NCBI RefSeq assembly: GCF_017745675.1
Contig: NZ_JAFLJM010000006.1
Location: 62,001 to 126,000 of the forward strand
DNA from: Alkalihalobacillus sp. BA299
GTDB lineage: Bacteria > Bacillota > Bacilli > Bacillales > Bacillaceae_F
DNA: 64,000 nucleotides
Direction: 5' to 3'
In this document: one piece after another, positions 1 to 10,022 of the stretch
Numbering within the stretch: the first letter of the stretch is position 1
Layout: each line of letters opens with the position of its first letter
The notes under the pieces: generated by a model
What the model saw: the letters and a program-made list of their open reading frames with translations, nothing else
What the model was told of the DNA's origin: nothing
The model's database searches: none
Translations under genes and position numbers: made by a program

Positions 1-2
1 AT

Positions 3-674
3 CTTGTTCACGCTCGTTTTATCGGTGTTCTTGACGCAAATGAAATTGCAGAGATTCAAACTTTTTTCAATGAAAAGTATGGGTCAGAACCTAATGTAAG
101 TACGGTTTCACCAATGGTTGGTAAAGAACTGGCCCGTAATGCTTTAATTTCTGTATTAATTGCATCCATTGGAATTGTTATCTATGTTGCGATCCGTTTT
201 GAATGGCTTTACGGTATTGCTGCAATTGTAGCCTTGTTTCATGATGCATTCTTTATCATCGCAGTTTTTAGTGTCGTACAGTTTGAAGTTAATGTTCCGT
301 TTATTGCTGCTGTCCTCACGATTGTTGGTTATTCAATCAATGATACGATCGTTACGTTTGACCGTATTCGTGAAAATTTGAGTAAGACAAAACGTGTAAA
401 ATCGTTTGATGATTTAGCAAAAATTGTTAATGTCAGTTTAACGCAAACATTAGCAAGATCGATTAATACGGTAATGACGGTTGTATTAGCTGCAGTAGCG
501 ATTTTCATTTTTGGCGGTGAGGCGATTCGCTCATTTGCATTTGCATTAGTTGTCGGCTTAGTTGCAGGGACGTATTCATCGATATTCTTAGCTGCTCAGT
601 TATGGCTTGTATGGAAAGCTCGTCAATTAGAAAAAGGAAAGTTTAAAAGTCAGCCGAAAGTAGATGAAGTTTAA
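3..674 (+). CDS. secF: SecF part of protein translocase SecDF, 5' truncated
   Basis: Membrane subunit that uses the proton gradient to help preproteins leave the SecYEG channel. The frame is open from base 3, so the gene begins outside the window; 223 residues are visible. The SecF hallmark GYSINDTIVTFDRIREN lies about half way along, preceded and followed by long hydrophobic segments (about five membrane helices in view). In B. subtilis SecD and SecF are fused; whether that is so here cannot be seen. The basic tail RQLEKGKFKSQPK is cytoplasmic. A strong hairpin terminator follows at once, so the gene is the last of its transcript. Confidence 0.95.
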   Translation, partial: LVHARFIGVLDANEIAEIQTFFNEKYGSEPNVSTVSPMVGKELARNALISVLIASIGIVIYVAIRFEWLYGIAAIVALFHDAFFIIAVFSVVQFEVNVPFIAAVLTIVGYSINDTIVTFDRIRENLSKTKRVKSFDDLAKIVNVSLTQTLARSINTVMTVVLAAVAIFIFGGEAIRSFAFALVVGLVAGTYSSIFLAAQLWLVWKARQLEKGKFKSQPKVDEV

Positions 675-680
675 ATACTT

Positions 681-709
681 AAGGTCATGGTGCATACCAT
701 GGCCTTTTT
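681..709 (+). terminator. Intrinsic terminator after secF
   Basis: Hairpin with arms AAGGTCATGGT and ACCATGGCCTT (one G-T pair), loop GCAT, followed by a T-rich run. Confidence 0.85.
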
Positions 710-801
710 ATTGGTATAATTTACTTATGTGCCCTTTTTTATAACTCAGTCGAGGAGACACATATTTTGTAAGTGTTAATATGATATGAGAAGGTGAAAG
801 T

Positions 802-1707
802 ATGGATGAGGATATTCGCTATGAAAAAGTGAAGATGGGTGCATGGATTGGCATAATCGGTAATATCGTGTTAGCGGTTCTTAAAGGTATCATTGGTTTC
901 ATGTCAAATAGTCGTGCGTTAATTGCAGATGCCGTTCATTCTGCATCTGATGTTGTAGGGTCAGTCGCAGTGCTGATTGGCGTACGTGCAGCGAAAATGC
1001 CACCTGACCAGGATCACCCATACGGTCATGGAAAAGCTGAGTCCATTACTGCAATTATTGTGGCAGTTCTTCTTTTTTTAGTTGGAGTAGAAATCGCGAT
1101 TGATGCAATTAAGGCTTTTTTCGAACAGATTGCCGTTCCAAAGATTATAGCAATTTATGCTGTTATTTTTTCGATTGTTGTCAAGGAAATTATGTTTAGA
1201 TATAAGTATCATTTGGGAAAAAAATATAGAAGTGAAGCGTTAATAACAGATGCTTGGCATCACCGATCTGACGTTTATTCATCAATAGCAGCTTTACTGG
1301 GTATTGGTGGTTCTATATTAGGAGGAACTATAGACGTTCCTTGGCTTGTATATGCCGATCCGGTTGCAGGACTATTTGTATCGATATTAGTGGTCAAGAT
1401 GGCGTGGCAGCTCGGGAGTCAGTCTATTCACAATACGTTAGATCATGTCCTTCATGATGAAGATACGATAGATATGAAAAAAGCAGTCGCCTCTGTTGAG
1501 GGGGTATTAAATGTTGATGAATTTTTAGCAAGAGAACATGGTCATTATGTTATCATTGACTTAAAGATTGCCGTTGATCCTGAAATAACTGTGAAGGAAG
1601 GCCATTCGATTGGTAAAGCAGTAAAAAGAAGACTTCTTGAAGAAAATTATGTTCACGATGTATTAGTACATATAAATCCACATGAGAAAAATGGGGAGGT
1701 GTCTTAA
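802..1707 (+). CDS. Cation diffusion facilitator (CDF) family metal exporter
   Basis: A 301-residue proton-coupled exporter of divalent metal such as Mn, Zn or Fe. Six predicted membrane helices fill residues 12-205, then a cytoplasmic ferredoxin-like dimer domain follows (about 207-295). The metal-site motif HSASD (H46, D50) sits in helix 2 and HHRSD in helix 5; DHPYGHGK (71-78) is the usual CDF loop. The HxxxD type of site is common in Mn/Zn exporters, and B. subtilis MneS/MneP belong to this group, but the metal cannot be fixed from sequence. SD GAAGGTGAAAG precedes the ATG. It sits where B. subtilis has yrvC, and its stop touches the start of the next gene. Confidence 0.88.
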   Translation: MDEDIRYEKVKMGAWIGIIGNIVLAVLKGIIGFMSNSRALIADAVHSASDVVGSVAVLIGVRAAKMPPDQDHPYGHGKAESITAIIVAVLLFLVGVEIAIDAIKAFFEQIAVPKIIAIYAVIFSIVVKEIMFRYKYHLGKKYRSEALITDAWHHRSDVYSSIAALLGIGGSILGGTIDVPWLVYADPVAGLFVSILVVKMAWQLGSQSIHNTLDHVLHDEDTIDMKKAVASVEGVLNVDEFLAREHGHYVIIDLKIAVDPEITVKEGHSIGKAVKRRLLEENYVHDVLVHINPHEKNGEVS

Positions 1708-2043
1708 ATGAAAGGTCAGTGGGGATTAATCTTAGGAATTATAGCTGCACTTATTATTGCTATCTTTGCAGTTATCAATGTAGAAGCAGTACGTGTTAAT
1801 TATTTATTTGGTACAGCGGAATGGCCGTTAATTCTAGTTATCATCGGTTCTGTACTTATGGGTGGTATTATAGTTGGAGCTGTAGGAATGGTAAGAGTTT
1901 TTCAGTTACAACAAGAAATTAAGCGGATAAAACTAAAACAAAGTAATGCACTGAAGAATGACACTTCTGAAACAACTGCGAAAGAAACAACCCGTCATGA
2001 CGGTGAAAAAGAAAATGTCCAGACAACTACACTAAAGGACTAA
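1708..2043 (+). CDS. LapA-domain membrane protein (YrvD-like)
   Basis: A 111-residue protein with two membrane helices (about 5-25 and 41-63) joined by the typical loop INVEAVRVNYLFGTAEWPL, then a charged Lys/Glu/Thr-rich cytoplasmic tail. This is the LapA/DUF1049 fold, linked to lipopolysaccharide assembly in Gram-negatives but of unknown role in Bacillus. The ATG directly follows the stop of the CDF exporter, so the two are translationally coupled. B. subtilis has the homologue yrvD just before recJ, as here. Confidence 0.85.
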   Translation: MKGQWGLILGIIAALIIAIFAVINVEAVRVNYLFGTAEWPLILVIIGSVLMGGIIVGAVGMVRVFQLQQEIKRIKLKQSNALKNDTSETTAKETTRHDGEKENVQTTTLKD

Positions 2044-2082
2044 TAATTGAATACAAATGAAAAACGACCATAATATTATTCA

Positions 2083-2111
2083 TTGCCCCTCTATGACCCC
2101 TCTTGTATAAT
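2083..2111 (+). promoter_or_regulatory. Candidate sigma-A promoter for recJ
   Basis: TTGCCC, 17-base spacer, TATAAT; the -10 ends 24 bases before the recJ start codon. Confidence 0.6.
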
Positions 2112-2135
2112 AGGTAGGTCAAGGGGTGTTTTTTT

Positions 2136-4487
2136 ATGCTTAAATCAAACAAAAGATGGAAAGTAGCACAGCTAGAACAAGCTAAAGTAAATCAGTTGAT
2201 AGAAGAGTTAAGTTTATCATCAATTGTTGCAAAACTTCTCGTACTACGTGGGATTGACACAGTTCAAGCTGCAAAACGTTTTTTATATAAAGAGGAAGTA
2301 GATTTTTACGATCCGTTTTTATTACATGGAATGAAAGAAGCTGTTGATAGAATTAGAGTAGCGCTTTCAACTAAAGAAAAGATTTTAATTTATGGTGATT
2401 ATGATGCTGATGGCGTAAGTAGTACATCAGTGATGATCTATTTAATGCGTGAGTTAGGTGCGAACTTTAACTATTATATTCCAAACCGCTTTACAGAAGG
2501 ATATGGTCCAAATGAAGCTGCATTTCGTCAAGCGAAGGCGGAGGGGTATGATCTAATTATTACAGTTGATACAGGAATATCGGCTGTTCATGAAGCTGAG
2601 GTTGCTAAAGAGATCGGGATCGATTTAATCATTACAGATCATCATGAAGCACCGCCTAAACTTCCCGATGCTTATGCGATTGTTAACCCGAAAAAACCAG
2701 GGTGTACATATCCTTTTAAAGGCTTAGCGGGAGTGGGGGTTGCTTTCAAAGTGGCACATGCCTTACTTGAGGATGTACCTACTCATTTACTAGATATAGT
2801 AGCGATAGGAACGATTGCAGATCTAGTACCGTTGGTAGATGAAAATCGATTACTTGCTAAAAGGGGAATTGATGCACTACACCGAACAACGAAGCCAGGA
2901 TTAAAAGCGATAAAAAAAATAGCTGGTATCGACGGACAAGTGTTGAATGCTGAGCATGTAGGTTTTACGATAGGTCCTCGTATTAATGCAGCAGGACGCT
3001 TGGAATCGGCCGACCCAGCAGTTGAATTAATGATAACCGATGACGAAGTAGCAGGTAAAGAAATGGCAGAGGAAATCGATCTGCTGAATAAACAAAGAAA
3101 AGCGATCGTTGATGAAATAGCAAAAGAAGCGATCTTACAAGTAGAAACGGAATACCCGTCATCAGATAATCGCGTGTTAATTGTCGGAGGGGAAGGCTGG
3201 AATCCTGGAGTTATTGGTATTGTAGCTTCTCGTTTAGTCGAGAAGTTTTATCGACCAACGATCGTTCTCAGCATTGATAAGGAAAAAGGGGTAGCAAAAG
3301 GGTCTGCTAGAAGTATTGAAGGATTTGACATGTTTGTAAACCTTTCAGAAAGTCGAGATATTCTTCCACATTTCGGTGGACATCCTATGGCTGCTGGACT
3401 TACTATGCAAATTGAACATATTGAAGAATTAAGAAGTCGATTAAATGCTCAAGCAGAGCAATTGCTGACAGAAGAAGATTTTATACCAATCACAAAGGTT
3501 GACCTCGTGGCGACGTTAGATGAAATCTCATTAGATGTAATTAACCAGCTTGACGAACTCGCTCCTTACGGTATAAGTAATCCCATTCCTAAGGTGTTGA
3601 TTGAAGATGTTAGCATCGCGCAAGTGCGTAGAATTGGTAGCGATGAAAATCATTTAAAGGTACTGTTTGAACAGGATGGAACGACGTTAGATGGAATTGG
3701 CTTCCAGCTCGGTTATCTTCATCCTGAAATCAATCCAGCAGCGAAAATCTCAGCAGTAGGTACGGTATCGGTTAATGAGTGGAATGGTCATTGTAAGCCA
3801 CAATTATTTATTGAAGATGTTCGAGTGAAGGAATGGCAGTTATTTGATTGGCGGAATGCAAAAAAACTGTTAGAAAATATTCAAGACTTACCTAAACAAA
3901 AACGGAAGTTAATTGCATTTCAACGTTCAACGGTGGATAAGCTAGGATTAGAAACGATAAAAGATGAAATTTGTCTTGCTCCGGCAGAGGAAGTTCATTT
4001 AGTCGATAAATATATTGTATTACTCGATTTACCTAATTCAATTAACCAATTAGAAGAATTACTTTCCGTGATAGAAGGTACTCCAGAACGGATATATTCT
4101 GTTTTTTATCAAGAAGATTCACATTATTTTTCAACCCTTCCGAAAAGAGAACATTTTAAATGGTATTATGCATTTTTAAAGAAAAAAGGAATTTTTAATA
4201 TTAAGAAATACGGCCAACAACTTGCAACACATAAAGGTTGGTCTAAAAACACAGTTGATTTCATGACAAAGGTGTTTTTTGAATTAGATTTTGTTACAAT
4301 TGAAAATGGAATTATTAGCCTGCACCCTACCCCTTCTAAAAAAGGGCTCGACGAATCTGAAACGTATCAACGGATGACAGAACAGTCGAAGCTAGAGCAG
4401 CAATTTTTATATTCTTCATATTATGAGTTGAAGCTCTGGTTCGATCAAGTGATAGAACAGGCAAGAAAAGTTAAGGAGTCGGTATAA
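2136..4487 (+). CDS. recJ: Single-stranded-DNA-specific exonuclease RecJ
   Basis: 5'-3' exonuclease on single-stranded DNA in recombination and mismatch/base-excision repair. The 783 residues carry DHH-family motifs in order: IYGDYDADGVSST (motif I), ITVDTG, ITDHH (motif III), then the DHHA1 part with GGEGWNPGVIGIVASRLVE and HFGGHPMAAG, and an OB-type domain. The last ~220 residues form the extra C-terminal domain of Firmicute RecJ (B. subtilis protein about 786 residues), so length is normal. SD AGGGGTG lies 8 bases before the ATG. apt starts three bases after the stop, indicating one operon. Confidence 0.97.
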   Translation: MLKSNKRWKVAQLEQAKVNQLIEELSLSSIVAKLLVLRGIDTVQAAKRFLYKEEVDFYDPFLLHGMKEAVDRIRVALSTKEKILIYGDYDADGVSSTSVMIYLMRELGANFNYYIPNRFTEGYGPNEAAFRQAKAEGYDLIITVDTGISAVHEAEVAKEIGIDLIITDHHEAPPKLPDAYAIVNPKKPGCTYPFKGLAGVGVAFKVAHALLEDVPTHLLDIVAIGTIADLVPLVDENRLLAKRGIDALHRTTKPGLKAIKKIAGIDGQVLNAEHVGFTIGPRINAAGRLESADPAVELMITDDEVAGKEMAEEIDLLNKQRKAIVDEIAKEAILQVETEYPSSDNRVLIVGGEGWNPGVIGIVASRLVEKFYRPTIVLSIDKEKGVAKGSARSIEGFDMFVNLSESRDILPHFGGHPMAAGLTMQIEHIEELRSRLNAQAEQLLTEEDFIPITKVDLVATLDEISLDVINQLDELAPYGISNPIPKVLIEDVSIAQVRRIGSDENHLKVLFEQDGTTLDGIGFQLGYLHPEINPAAKISAVGTVSVNEWNGHCKPQLFIEDVRVKEWQLFDWRNAKKLLENIQDLPKQKRKLIAFQRSTVDKLGLETIKDEICLAPAEEVHLVDKYIVLLDLPNSINQLEELLSVIEGTPERIYSVFYQEDSHYFSTLPKREHFKWYYAFLKKKGIFNIKKYGQQLATHKGWSKNTVDFMTKVFFELDFVTIENGIISLHPTPSKKGLDESETYQRMTEQSKLEQQFLYSSYYELKLWFDQVIEQARKVKESV

Positions 4488-4490
4488 CAG

Positions 4491-5003
4491 ATGGATTTTA
4501 AAAAATATATTACGATTGTAGAAGACTACCCAAAAGAGGGCATTCGTTTTAAAGACATTACTACATTAATGCAAGATGGAAAAGTATACAAAAAAGCAAT
4601 TGAAGAACTATCAAATTATGCTCGTGAAAAAAACGCTGACATCATTGTTGGTCCAGAAGCACGTGGATTTGTTGTTGGTTGTCCGATAGCTTTCGCATTA
4701 GAAAAAGGCTTTGTTCCTGTACGAAAAAAGGGAAAGCTTCCTCGTGAAGTGATTTCAGTGGATTATGGCTTAGAGTATGGAAAAGATAGCTTGACGATTC
4801 ATAAAGATGCTATTCAAAAAGGTCAACGAGTTCTTATTGCCGATGACCTTCTTGCAACTGGTGGAACAATTGAAGCAACAGTTAAAATGGTTGAACAATT
4901 AGGTGGAGAAGTTGTTGGGATTGCCTTTTTAATTGAACTATCGTACTTAGATGGAAGAGACAAGCTTAAGAACTACGATGTTTTTTCTTTAACACAATAT
5001 TAA
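4491..5003 (+). CDS. apt: Adenine phosphoribosyltransferase
   Basis: Salvages adenine: adenine plus PRPP gives AMP and pyrophosphate. The 170-residue length is standard. The PRPP-binding motif [13 protein letters not shown] is at about residues 105-118 and the adenine-side segment [10 protein letters not shown] near 53-62. Start is three bases downstream of the recJ stop. The recJ-apt-relA order is conserved in Bacillus. Confidence 0.98.
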   Translation: MDFKKYITIVEDYPKEGIRFKDITTLMQDGKVYKKAIEELSNYAREKNADIIVGPEARGFVVGCPIAFALEKGFVPVRKKGKLPREVISVDYGLEYGKDSLTIHKDAIQKGQRVLIADDLLATGGTIEATVKMVEQLGGEVVGIAFLIELSYLDGRDKLKNYDVFSLTQY

Positions 5004-5054
5004 TATAATAAAAAGGCTGACTCATAAGTGTCTGCACTCCTCTCCTCGCAATTA

Positions 5055-5135
5055 CACAAAATATAGTTGCTTTATAGCAACTATATTTTGTGATTGAGGT
5101 GCCTGACATTTTTCACTTCGCCTTTGGTTCACCAT
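5055..5135 (+). repeat. Hairpin repeat, copy 1 (16-bp perfect stem plus TTGAGGTGCCTGACA tail)
   Basis: A perfect 16-base inverted repeat (5055-5070 with 5077-5092, arm CACAAAATATAGTTGC, loop TTTATA) is followed by TTGAGGTGCCTGACA (5094-5108) and ends TTCACCAT. The same layout recurs at 41877-41955 with a different but again perfect stem. It may stop transcription after apt, though only a short T-run (TTTTT, 5109-5113) follows. The rest of the 390-base gap before relA is AT-rich and shows no gene. Confidence 0.75.
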
Positions 5136-5320
5136 ATTCCATCCTTTACTTTATCTATCGTCTCCTGAGTTAGTTGCATATAGAATTGTTTTTCAATTAA
5201 CCTTTTTTCAGTCTTTTTTGCCTCTTAATGCCCTCGTTTTTTATTTCACGGCTATTTTTCAAGAAGATCGTCAAAAATAAAAAAGAATTCGACATTTTTC
5301 GTAATATATCTTTACACATC

Positions 5321-5349
5321 TAGGTTACTTAATGATAATATAAAGAAAT
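5321..5349 (+). promoter_or_regulatory. Candidate sigma-A promoter for relA
   Basis: TTTACA, 17-base spacer, GATAAT, about 48 bases before the relA start. Confidence 0.6.
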
Positions 5350-5396
5350 ATAGAAAAAATGGGACCAATTATGAGTAGGGATAAAAAGGTGATTCC

Positions 5397-7583
5397 ATGA
5401 CGATAGATCAATTATTTGAAAAAGCAGAGCGCTATCTTTCAGAAAAAGATATGACGTTCATAAAAAAAGCATATGCATTTGCTGAAGATGCACATAGTCA
5501 TCAGTATCGGAAATCGGGTGAACCGTATATTCATCACCCGATTCAAGTCGCTGGTATTTTAGTCGAGCTAGGAATGGATCCAGATACGATTGCAGCTGCT
5601 TTTCTTCATGATGTAGTAGAGGATACAAATGTGACCATTGATGAGCTGAAAGAAGCTTTTAATAGTGAAGTCGCGATGCTTGTTGACGGAGTTACGAAGC
5701 TAGGGAAAATAAAATATAAGTCAAAAGAAGAACAACAAGCTGAAAATCATCGAAAAATGTTTGTTGCGATGGCTAAGGACATTCGTGTAATTTTAATCAA
5801 ACTTGCCGATCGTCTTCACAACATGCGAACATTGAAACATTTACCTCCGGAAAAGCAACGTCGTATTTCTAATGAGACGCTGGAAATATTTGCCCCATTG
5901 GCGCATCGTCTAGGGATCTCTACGATTAAATGGGAGTTAGAAGATACAGCGCTTCGCTATTTAGATCCACAGCAATACTATCGAATTGTTAACTTAATGA
6001 AAAAGAAGCGGGCCGAACGAGAACAATATATCGATGAAGTTTTAAAAAAGATAAGATCAAATTTAAATGATATTCATGTTGTGGCAGATATATCAGGCAG
6101 ACCGAAGCATATTTACAGTATTTATCGAAAAATGGCATTACAAAATAAACAGTTTAATGAAATTTACGATTTGTTAGCTGTTCGAATTATCGTAAAGAAT
6201 ATAAAAGATTGTTATGCAGTCCTTGGTGTTATTCATACGTGCTGGAAACCAATGCCAGGACGGTTTAAAGATTATATTGCGATGCCAAAAGCAAATATGT
6301 ATCAATCGCTACACACAACAGTAATCGGACCAAATGGAGACCCGCTTGAAGTGCAAATACGTTCTGAGGAAATGCACCGAATTGCAGAATTTGGGGTAGC
6401 TGCTCATTGGGCATACAAAGAAGGAAAACGCGTCACGCAAGATGATGAATCCTTAGAAACGAAATTAACATGGTTCCGAGAAATTATTGAATTTCAAAAT
6501 GACTCACAAGATGCTCAAGAGTTTATGGAGTCGCTGAAAATTGATTTATTTTCTGACATGGTATTTGTATTTACTCCAAAAGGAGATGTCATCGAACTTC
6601 CGCGAGGATCTGTTCCATTAGACTTTGCTTATCGGATTCATTCTGAAATCGGTAATCGCTGTATCGGAGCAAAAGTCAATGGGAAAATGGTTCCACTAGA
6701 CCATGCACTTAAGACAGGCGATATTATAGAGATTATGACTTCGAAGCACTCGTATGGTCCAAGTCAAGATTGGATTAAGATCACACAAAGTTCTCACGCG
6801 AAAAATAAAATACGGCAATGGTTTAAGAAAGAGCGCCGAGAAGAAAATGTTTCTAAAGGTCGTGAAGCGATTGAAAGAGAAATTAAGGCTCTTGATTTAG
6901 ATCCAAAAGTTGTAATGACAGCTGACAATCTGGCTGAGGTGGCTCATAAGTTTAGCTTCGCAGGGGAAGAAGATATGTTTGCTGCGGTTGGTTACGGTGG
7001 AATGAGCCCAAAACAAATTGTTAACCGATTAGCTGAGAAGTTTAGAAAAGAAGCTGGGCAAGAACAAGAGGAACGATCTCTTGCACAAGCTGTTGCGGAA
7101 GTTCAAACATTAGCACCGAAGAAAAAAACGAGTACAGGGGTAACAGTTAAAGGAGTTGATAACTTACTGATAAGGTTATCGAAATGCTGTAACCCGGTTC
7201 CTGGTGATGACATCATTGGCTACATTACAAAAGGGCGTGGTGTATCGATTCACCGTACTGACTGTCCTAACGTTTTAGCAGAGGAAGCAAAGACACGTTT
7301 ATTGCCAGTTGAATGGGAAGCTAGTCATCTAGAAAATAAAAATTACAATGTTGATATCGAGATCACTGGATTTGATCGAAACGGCCTACTAAATCAAGTT
7401 CTTCAAGCAGTGACTGAATCGAGAACGACGATAAACGCAGTTTCTGGTCGTTCAGATCACCGAAATAAAGTTGCAACAATTCATATGACGATATTAATTC
7501 AAAATGTCGATCACTTGCATAAGGTTGTTGAAAAAATTAAGCAATTACCACACATTTATTCGGTACGAAGAATAATGCATTAA
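5397..7583 (+). CDS. relA: Bifunctional (p)ppGpp synthetase/hydrolase Rel
   Basis: Makes and degrades the stringent-response alarmone (p)ppGpp. The 728 residues show all domains in order: HD hydrolase with [11 protein letters not shown] near 63-73, RelA/SpoT synthetase (about 190-340), TGS domain from about 390 ([16 protein letters not shown]), a zinc-finger-like segment with the Cys pair CCNP, and a C-terminal ACT domain. The intact HD motif means a Rel-type bifunctional enzyme. SD AAAAGGTG precedes the ATG by 6 bases. dtd follows after 23 bases. Confidence 0.97.
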   Translation: MTIDQLFEKAERYLSEKDMTFIKKAYAFAEDAHSHQYRKSGEPYIHHPIQVAGILVELGMDPDTIAAAFLHDVVEDTNVTIDELKEAFNSEVAMLVDGVTKLGKIKYKSKEEQQAENHRKMFVAMAKDIRVILIKLADRLHNMRTLKHLPPEKQRRISNETLEIFAPLAHRLGISTIKWELEDTALRYLDPQQYYRIVNLMKKKRAEREQYIDEVLKKIRSNLNDIHVVADISGRPKHIYSIYRKMALQNKQFNEIYDLLAVRIIVKNIKDCYAVLGVIHTCWKPMPGRFKDYIAMPKANMYQSLHTTVIGPNGDPLEVQIRSEEMHRIAEFGVAAHWAYKEGKRVTQDDESLETKLTWFREIIEFQNDSQDAQEFMESLKIDLFSDMVFVFTPKGDVIELPRGSVPLDFAYRIHSEIGNRCIGAKVNGKMVPLDHALKTGDIIEIMTSKHSYGPSQDWIKITQSSHAKNKIRQWFKKERREENVSKGREAIEREIKALDLDPKVVMTADNLAEVAHKFSFAGEEDMFAAVGYGGMSPKQIVNRLAEKFRKEAGQEQEERSLAQAVAEVQTLAPKKKTSTGVTVKGVDNLLIRLSKCCNPVPGDDIIGYITKGRGVSIHRTDCPNVLAEEAKTRLLPVEWEASHLENKNYNVDIEITGFDRNGLLNQVLQAVTESRTTINAVSGRSDHRNKVATIHMTILIQNVDHLHKVVEKIKQLPHIYSVRRIMH

Positions 7584-7606
7584 AAGATAGGAGTTTGAGC
7601 ATTAGC

Positions 7607-8053
7607 ATGAAAGTCGTTTTACAAAGGGTAAGTGAAGCTTCAGTTAAGGTAAAAGAAGAGGTTGTCGGGAAGATTAATTCTGGCTTAATGCTACTTATTG
7701 GTATTACTCATGAAGATACAATTGAGGATGTTGAATATATTGCAGAAAAAATTGTGAACCTTCGCATATTTGAAGATGACGAAGGGAAGCTGAATCTTTC
7801 ATTGTTAGATGTAGGTGGTCAAATTTTATCGATTTCTCAATTCACATTATATGGAGATTGTCGTAAAGGGCGCAGACCTAACTTTATGGGAGCTGCAAAA
7901 CCGGATCTCGCTGAACCTTTATATGAAACATTCAACGAACAGTTACGTCAAAAGGGTGTTCACGTTGAAACGGGAATATTTGGAGCAATGATGGATGTAC
8001 AGCTCACCAATCAAGGTCCAGTCACTTTAATTATTGACAGTAAACAAAATTAA
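7607..8053 (+). CDS. dtd: D-aminoacyl-tRNA deacylase
   Basis: Frees tRNA wrongly charged with D-amino acids (or glycine on tRNA-Ala). The 148-residue protein has the DTD motif [17 protein letters not shown] (SQFTL hallmark) and the C-terminal GPVT motif ([10 protein letters not shown]). I start at the ATG giving MKVVLQRV, the family N-terminus. A TTG four codons upstream (7595) is only one base from AGGAG, too close to be used well, while the ATG is 13 bases away. It follows relA in the same operon, as in B. subtilis. Confidence 0.93.
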   Translation: MKVVLQRVSEASVKVKEEVVGKINSGLMLLIGITHEDTIEDVEYIAEKIVNLRIFEDDEGKLNLSLLDVGGQILSISQFTLYGDCRKGRRPNFMGAAKPDLAEPLYETFNEQLRQKGVHVETGIFGAMMDVQLTNQGPVTLIIDSKQN

Positions 8054-8135
8054 CATAGTTTTTCTTCTGAACCTGTAAGAATTAGTTCATTTTTGGTTAT
8101 GCTAGTTCTTAATGTTATTAGGGAAGGAAGATTCT

Positions 8136-8312
8136 ATGCGAACAAGTATGAAGCAAGAAGGTAGCGGAAGAAATGAGCACCAGCTATTTCATGTGAACTT
8201 TCATGATTTTGTAGAAAAAGAACATAGTAGTACAAGTATGGAATTAGCAGATGAATTTGGATTAACCTTAAGAGAAGTCAAACAATTAAAAAAGAGACTC
8301 AACCGGAATTGA
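8136..8312 (+). CDS. Small HTH-like protein between dtd and hisS
   Basis: A 58-residue protein. Residues 30-58 (SMELADEFGLTLREVKQLKKRLNR) read as a helix-turn-helix of the sigma region-4 type; the first half is polar with no clear fold. SD GGGAAGGA lies 7 bases before the ATG; an ATG 8 codons upstream has no ribosome site. Similar short sigma-70-like proteins occur at this place in other bacilli, but no function is known to me. Transcribed before the hisS T-box promoter. Confidence 0.7.
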   Translation: MRTSMKQEGSGRNEHQLFHVNFHDFVEKEHSSTSMELADEFGLTLREVKQLKKRLNRN

Positions 8313-8330
8313 TGAAGTTTTAAAAAAATG

Positions 8331-8359
8331 TTGACAGATTTATTAAACATTCGTATGAT
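8331..8359 (+). promoter_or_regulatory. Promoter of the hisS T-box leader
   Basis: TTGACA, 17-base spacer, TATGAT: near-consensus sigma-A promoter. Confidence 0.85.
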
Positions 8360-8365
8360 AAAAAA

Positions 8366-8639
8366 CAAATGCAAAGACCGTATACACCGATGATGGAGAA
8401 TAGTAATTAAGGTGGCACATGTTAAGAGAGGAAATGTCGTGGCTGTAAGCATTTCTACATGGACCTTAATGAATGAACACTCCGTAGGTTTTTTTCTGAA
8501 AGCGATCATGTTAGTAGGAAAAAACGTAAGCGAGGCGTTAACTGCTTAAAGTGGAAGCTTAGGCTTCAATAAGGGTGGCACCACGGGTATAACTCTCGTC
8601 CCTGATTGATTTTTGATCAGGGGTGGGAGTTTTTTTATT
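8366..8639 (+). promoter_or_regulatory. T-box leader controlling hisS (histidine specifier)
   Basis: Senses uncharged tRNA-His and lets transcription into hisS-aspS proceed. The T-box proper is AAGGGTGGCACCACGGGT at 8572-8588. Stem I has the specifier-loop AGTA motif (8402-8405) facing GAA-CAC on the 3' side, so the specifier codon is CAC at 8478-8480, matching histidine. A long terminator hairpin (CTCTCGTCCCTGAT with ATCAGGGGTGGGAG, then seven Ts) ends near 8637. Motifs are seen directly; the mechanism is that known for T-boxes. Confidence 0.93.
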
Positions 8640-8741
8640 TTCTAACAGAAATAGATGTTAGCTGTCGATAGTATAAAAAAGCTCTGGAGCATTGATGATA
8701 AACCAAGCTATTCTAATGGAAATTTAAGTAGGAGGATCATG

Positions 8742-10022
8742 ATGAATATACATATCCCTAGAGGAACACAAGACATTTTACCTGGAACTTCAGAGCTATG
8801 GCAATATGTTGAAGCAAAGGCTCAAGATATTTGCCGTAGGTACAATTATAGAGAAATTAGAACACCGATATTTGAGCATACAGAGCTTTTCCAACGAGGC
8901 GTTGGTGATACGACAGATATCGTTCAAAAGGAAACGTATACGTTTACCGATCGTGGCGATCGTAGTATTACTTTACGTCCAGAAGGAACAGCATCTGTCG
9001 CACGAGCGTTCGTTGAAAATAAATTGTATGGAAACCCTGGACAGCCGACCAAGCTGTATTATATCGGACCGATGTTCCGCTATGAGCGGCCTCAATCCGG
9101 AAGAATGAGGCAATTCGTTCAATTCGGGATTGAGGCGTTAGGAAGTGCTGATCCAGCCATTGATGCCGAAGTGATGGCTCTTGCGATGGAATTTTATCGG
9201 GAATTAGGATTAACCGGCTTAAAGCTTGTAATTAATAGTCTTGGTGATACAGAAAGTCGAATAGCGCATCGTGAGGCATTAATTAAGCATTTTAAACCGA
9301 GTATTCATGAGTTTTGTTCTGACTGCCAACAGCGACTTGAGAAAAATCCACTACGAATCCTAGACTGTAAAAAAGATCGGGATCATGAGCTTATGGCAAC
9401 TGCACCTTCCATCTTAGATTATTTAAATGCAGAGTCTCTCGCATTTTTTGATAAAGTAAAAAATCATTTAGATGCAATGGAAATACCATATGTCGTAGAT
9501 CCAACATTAGTGCGCGGTCTCGATTATTACAACCATACAGCTTTCGAAATCATGATCGAAGGTGAAGGCTTTGGATCGATTACGACTTTATGTGGTGGTG
9601 GGCGTTATAACGGTCTCGTTGAGGACATTGGTGGACCAGAAACACCAGGTATCGGTCTAGCTCTAAGTATTGAGCGCTTGCTTATGGCATTAAAAGCAGC
9701 AAATATTGATATTCCAATTGAACAATCGATTGACTGTTACATCCTTACTTTAGGTGAGGAAGCGAAAAATAAAGGTGCTAGCCTTTTATTTGAACTACGT
9801 AAAGCAGGATTATCAGCTGAAAAAGACTATCTAGATAAAAAAATAAAAGCGCAATTTAAAGCCGCAGACAGGCTAAAAGCAAAGTATACTGCTGTATTAG
9901 GTGAAGAGGAATTAGCTGCTAATAAAATCAATGTGAAAGAAATGAGTACTGGAGAGCAAGTAGAAGTTTCACTAGAGAAGTTTATTTCTTATATGCAAGG
10001 TCAATTAAAGGAGGAGCAATAA
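8742..10022 (+). CDS. hisS: Histidyl-tRNA synthetase
   Basis: Charges tRNA-His. The 426-residue class II synthetase shows motif 2 [13 protein letters not shown], the HisRS motifs [11 protein letters not shown] and CGGGRYNGL, and a C-terminal anticodon-binding domain (about 330-426). AGGAGG at 8730-8735 is 6 bases before the chosen ATG; the ATG directly in front (8739) is also possible. The open frame reaches further upstream into the leader but has no ribosome site there. The stop overlaps the aspS start (TAATG), so both are made from one T-box-controlled mRNA. Confidence 0.97.
   Translation: MNIHIPRGTQDILPGTSELWQYVEAKAQDICRRYNYREIRTPIFEHTELFQRGVGDTTDIVQKETYTFTDRGDRSITLRPEGTASVARAFVENKLYGNPGQPTKLYYIGPMFRYERPQSGRMRQFVQFGIEALGSADPAIDAEVMALAMEFYRELGLTGLKLVINSLGDTESRIAHREALIKHFKPSIHEFCSDCQQRLEKNPLRILDCKKDRDHELMATAPSILDYLNAESLAFFDKVKNHLDAMEIPYVVDPTLVRGLDYYNHTAFEIMIEGEGFGSITTLCGGGRYNGLVEDIGGPETPGIGLALSIERLLMALKAANIDIPIEQSIDCYILTLGEEAKNKGASLLFELRKAGLSAEKDYLDKKIKAQFKAADRLKAKYTAVLGEEELAANKINVKEMSTGEQVEVSLEKFISYMQGQLKEEQ

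Noticed and set aside
7595..7606. TTG start four codons upstream for dtd
   Set aside because: Only one base separates AGGAG from the TTG; the ATG at 7607 gives the family N-terminus.
8201..8509. 102-codon minus-strand frame across the small HTH gene and hisS T-box
   Set aside because: It runs antisense through a well-supported T-box and a plus-strand gene, and the translation has no recognisable features.
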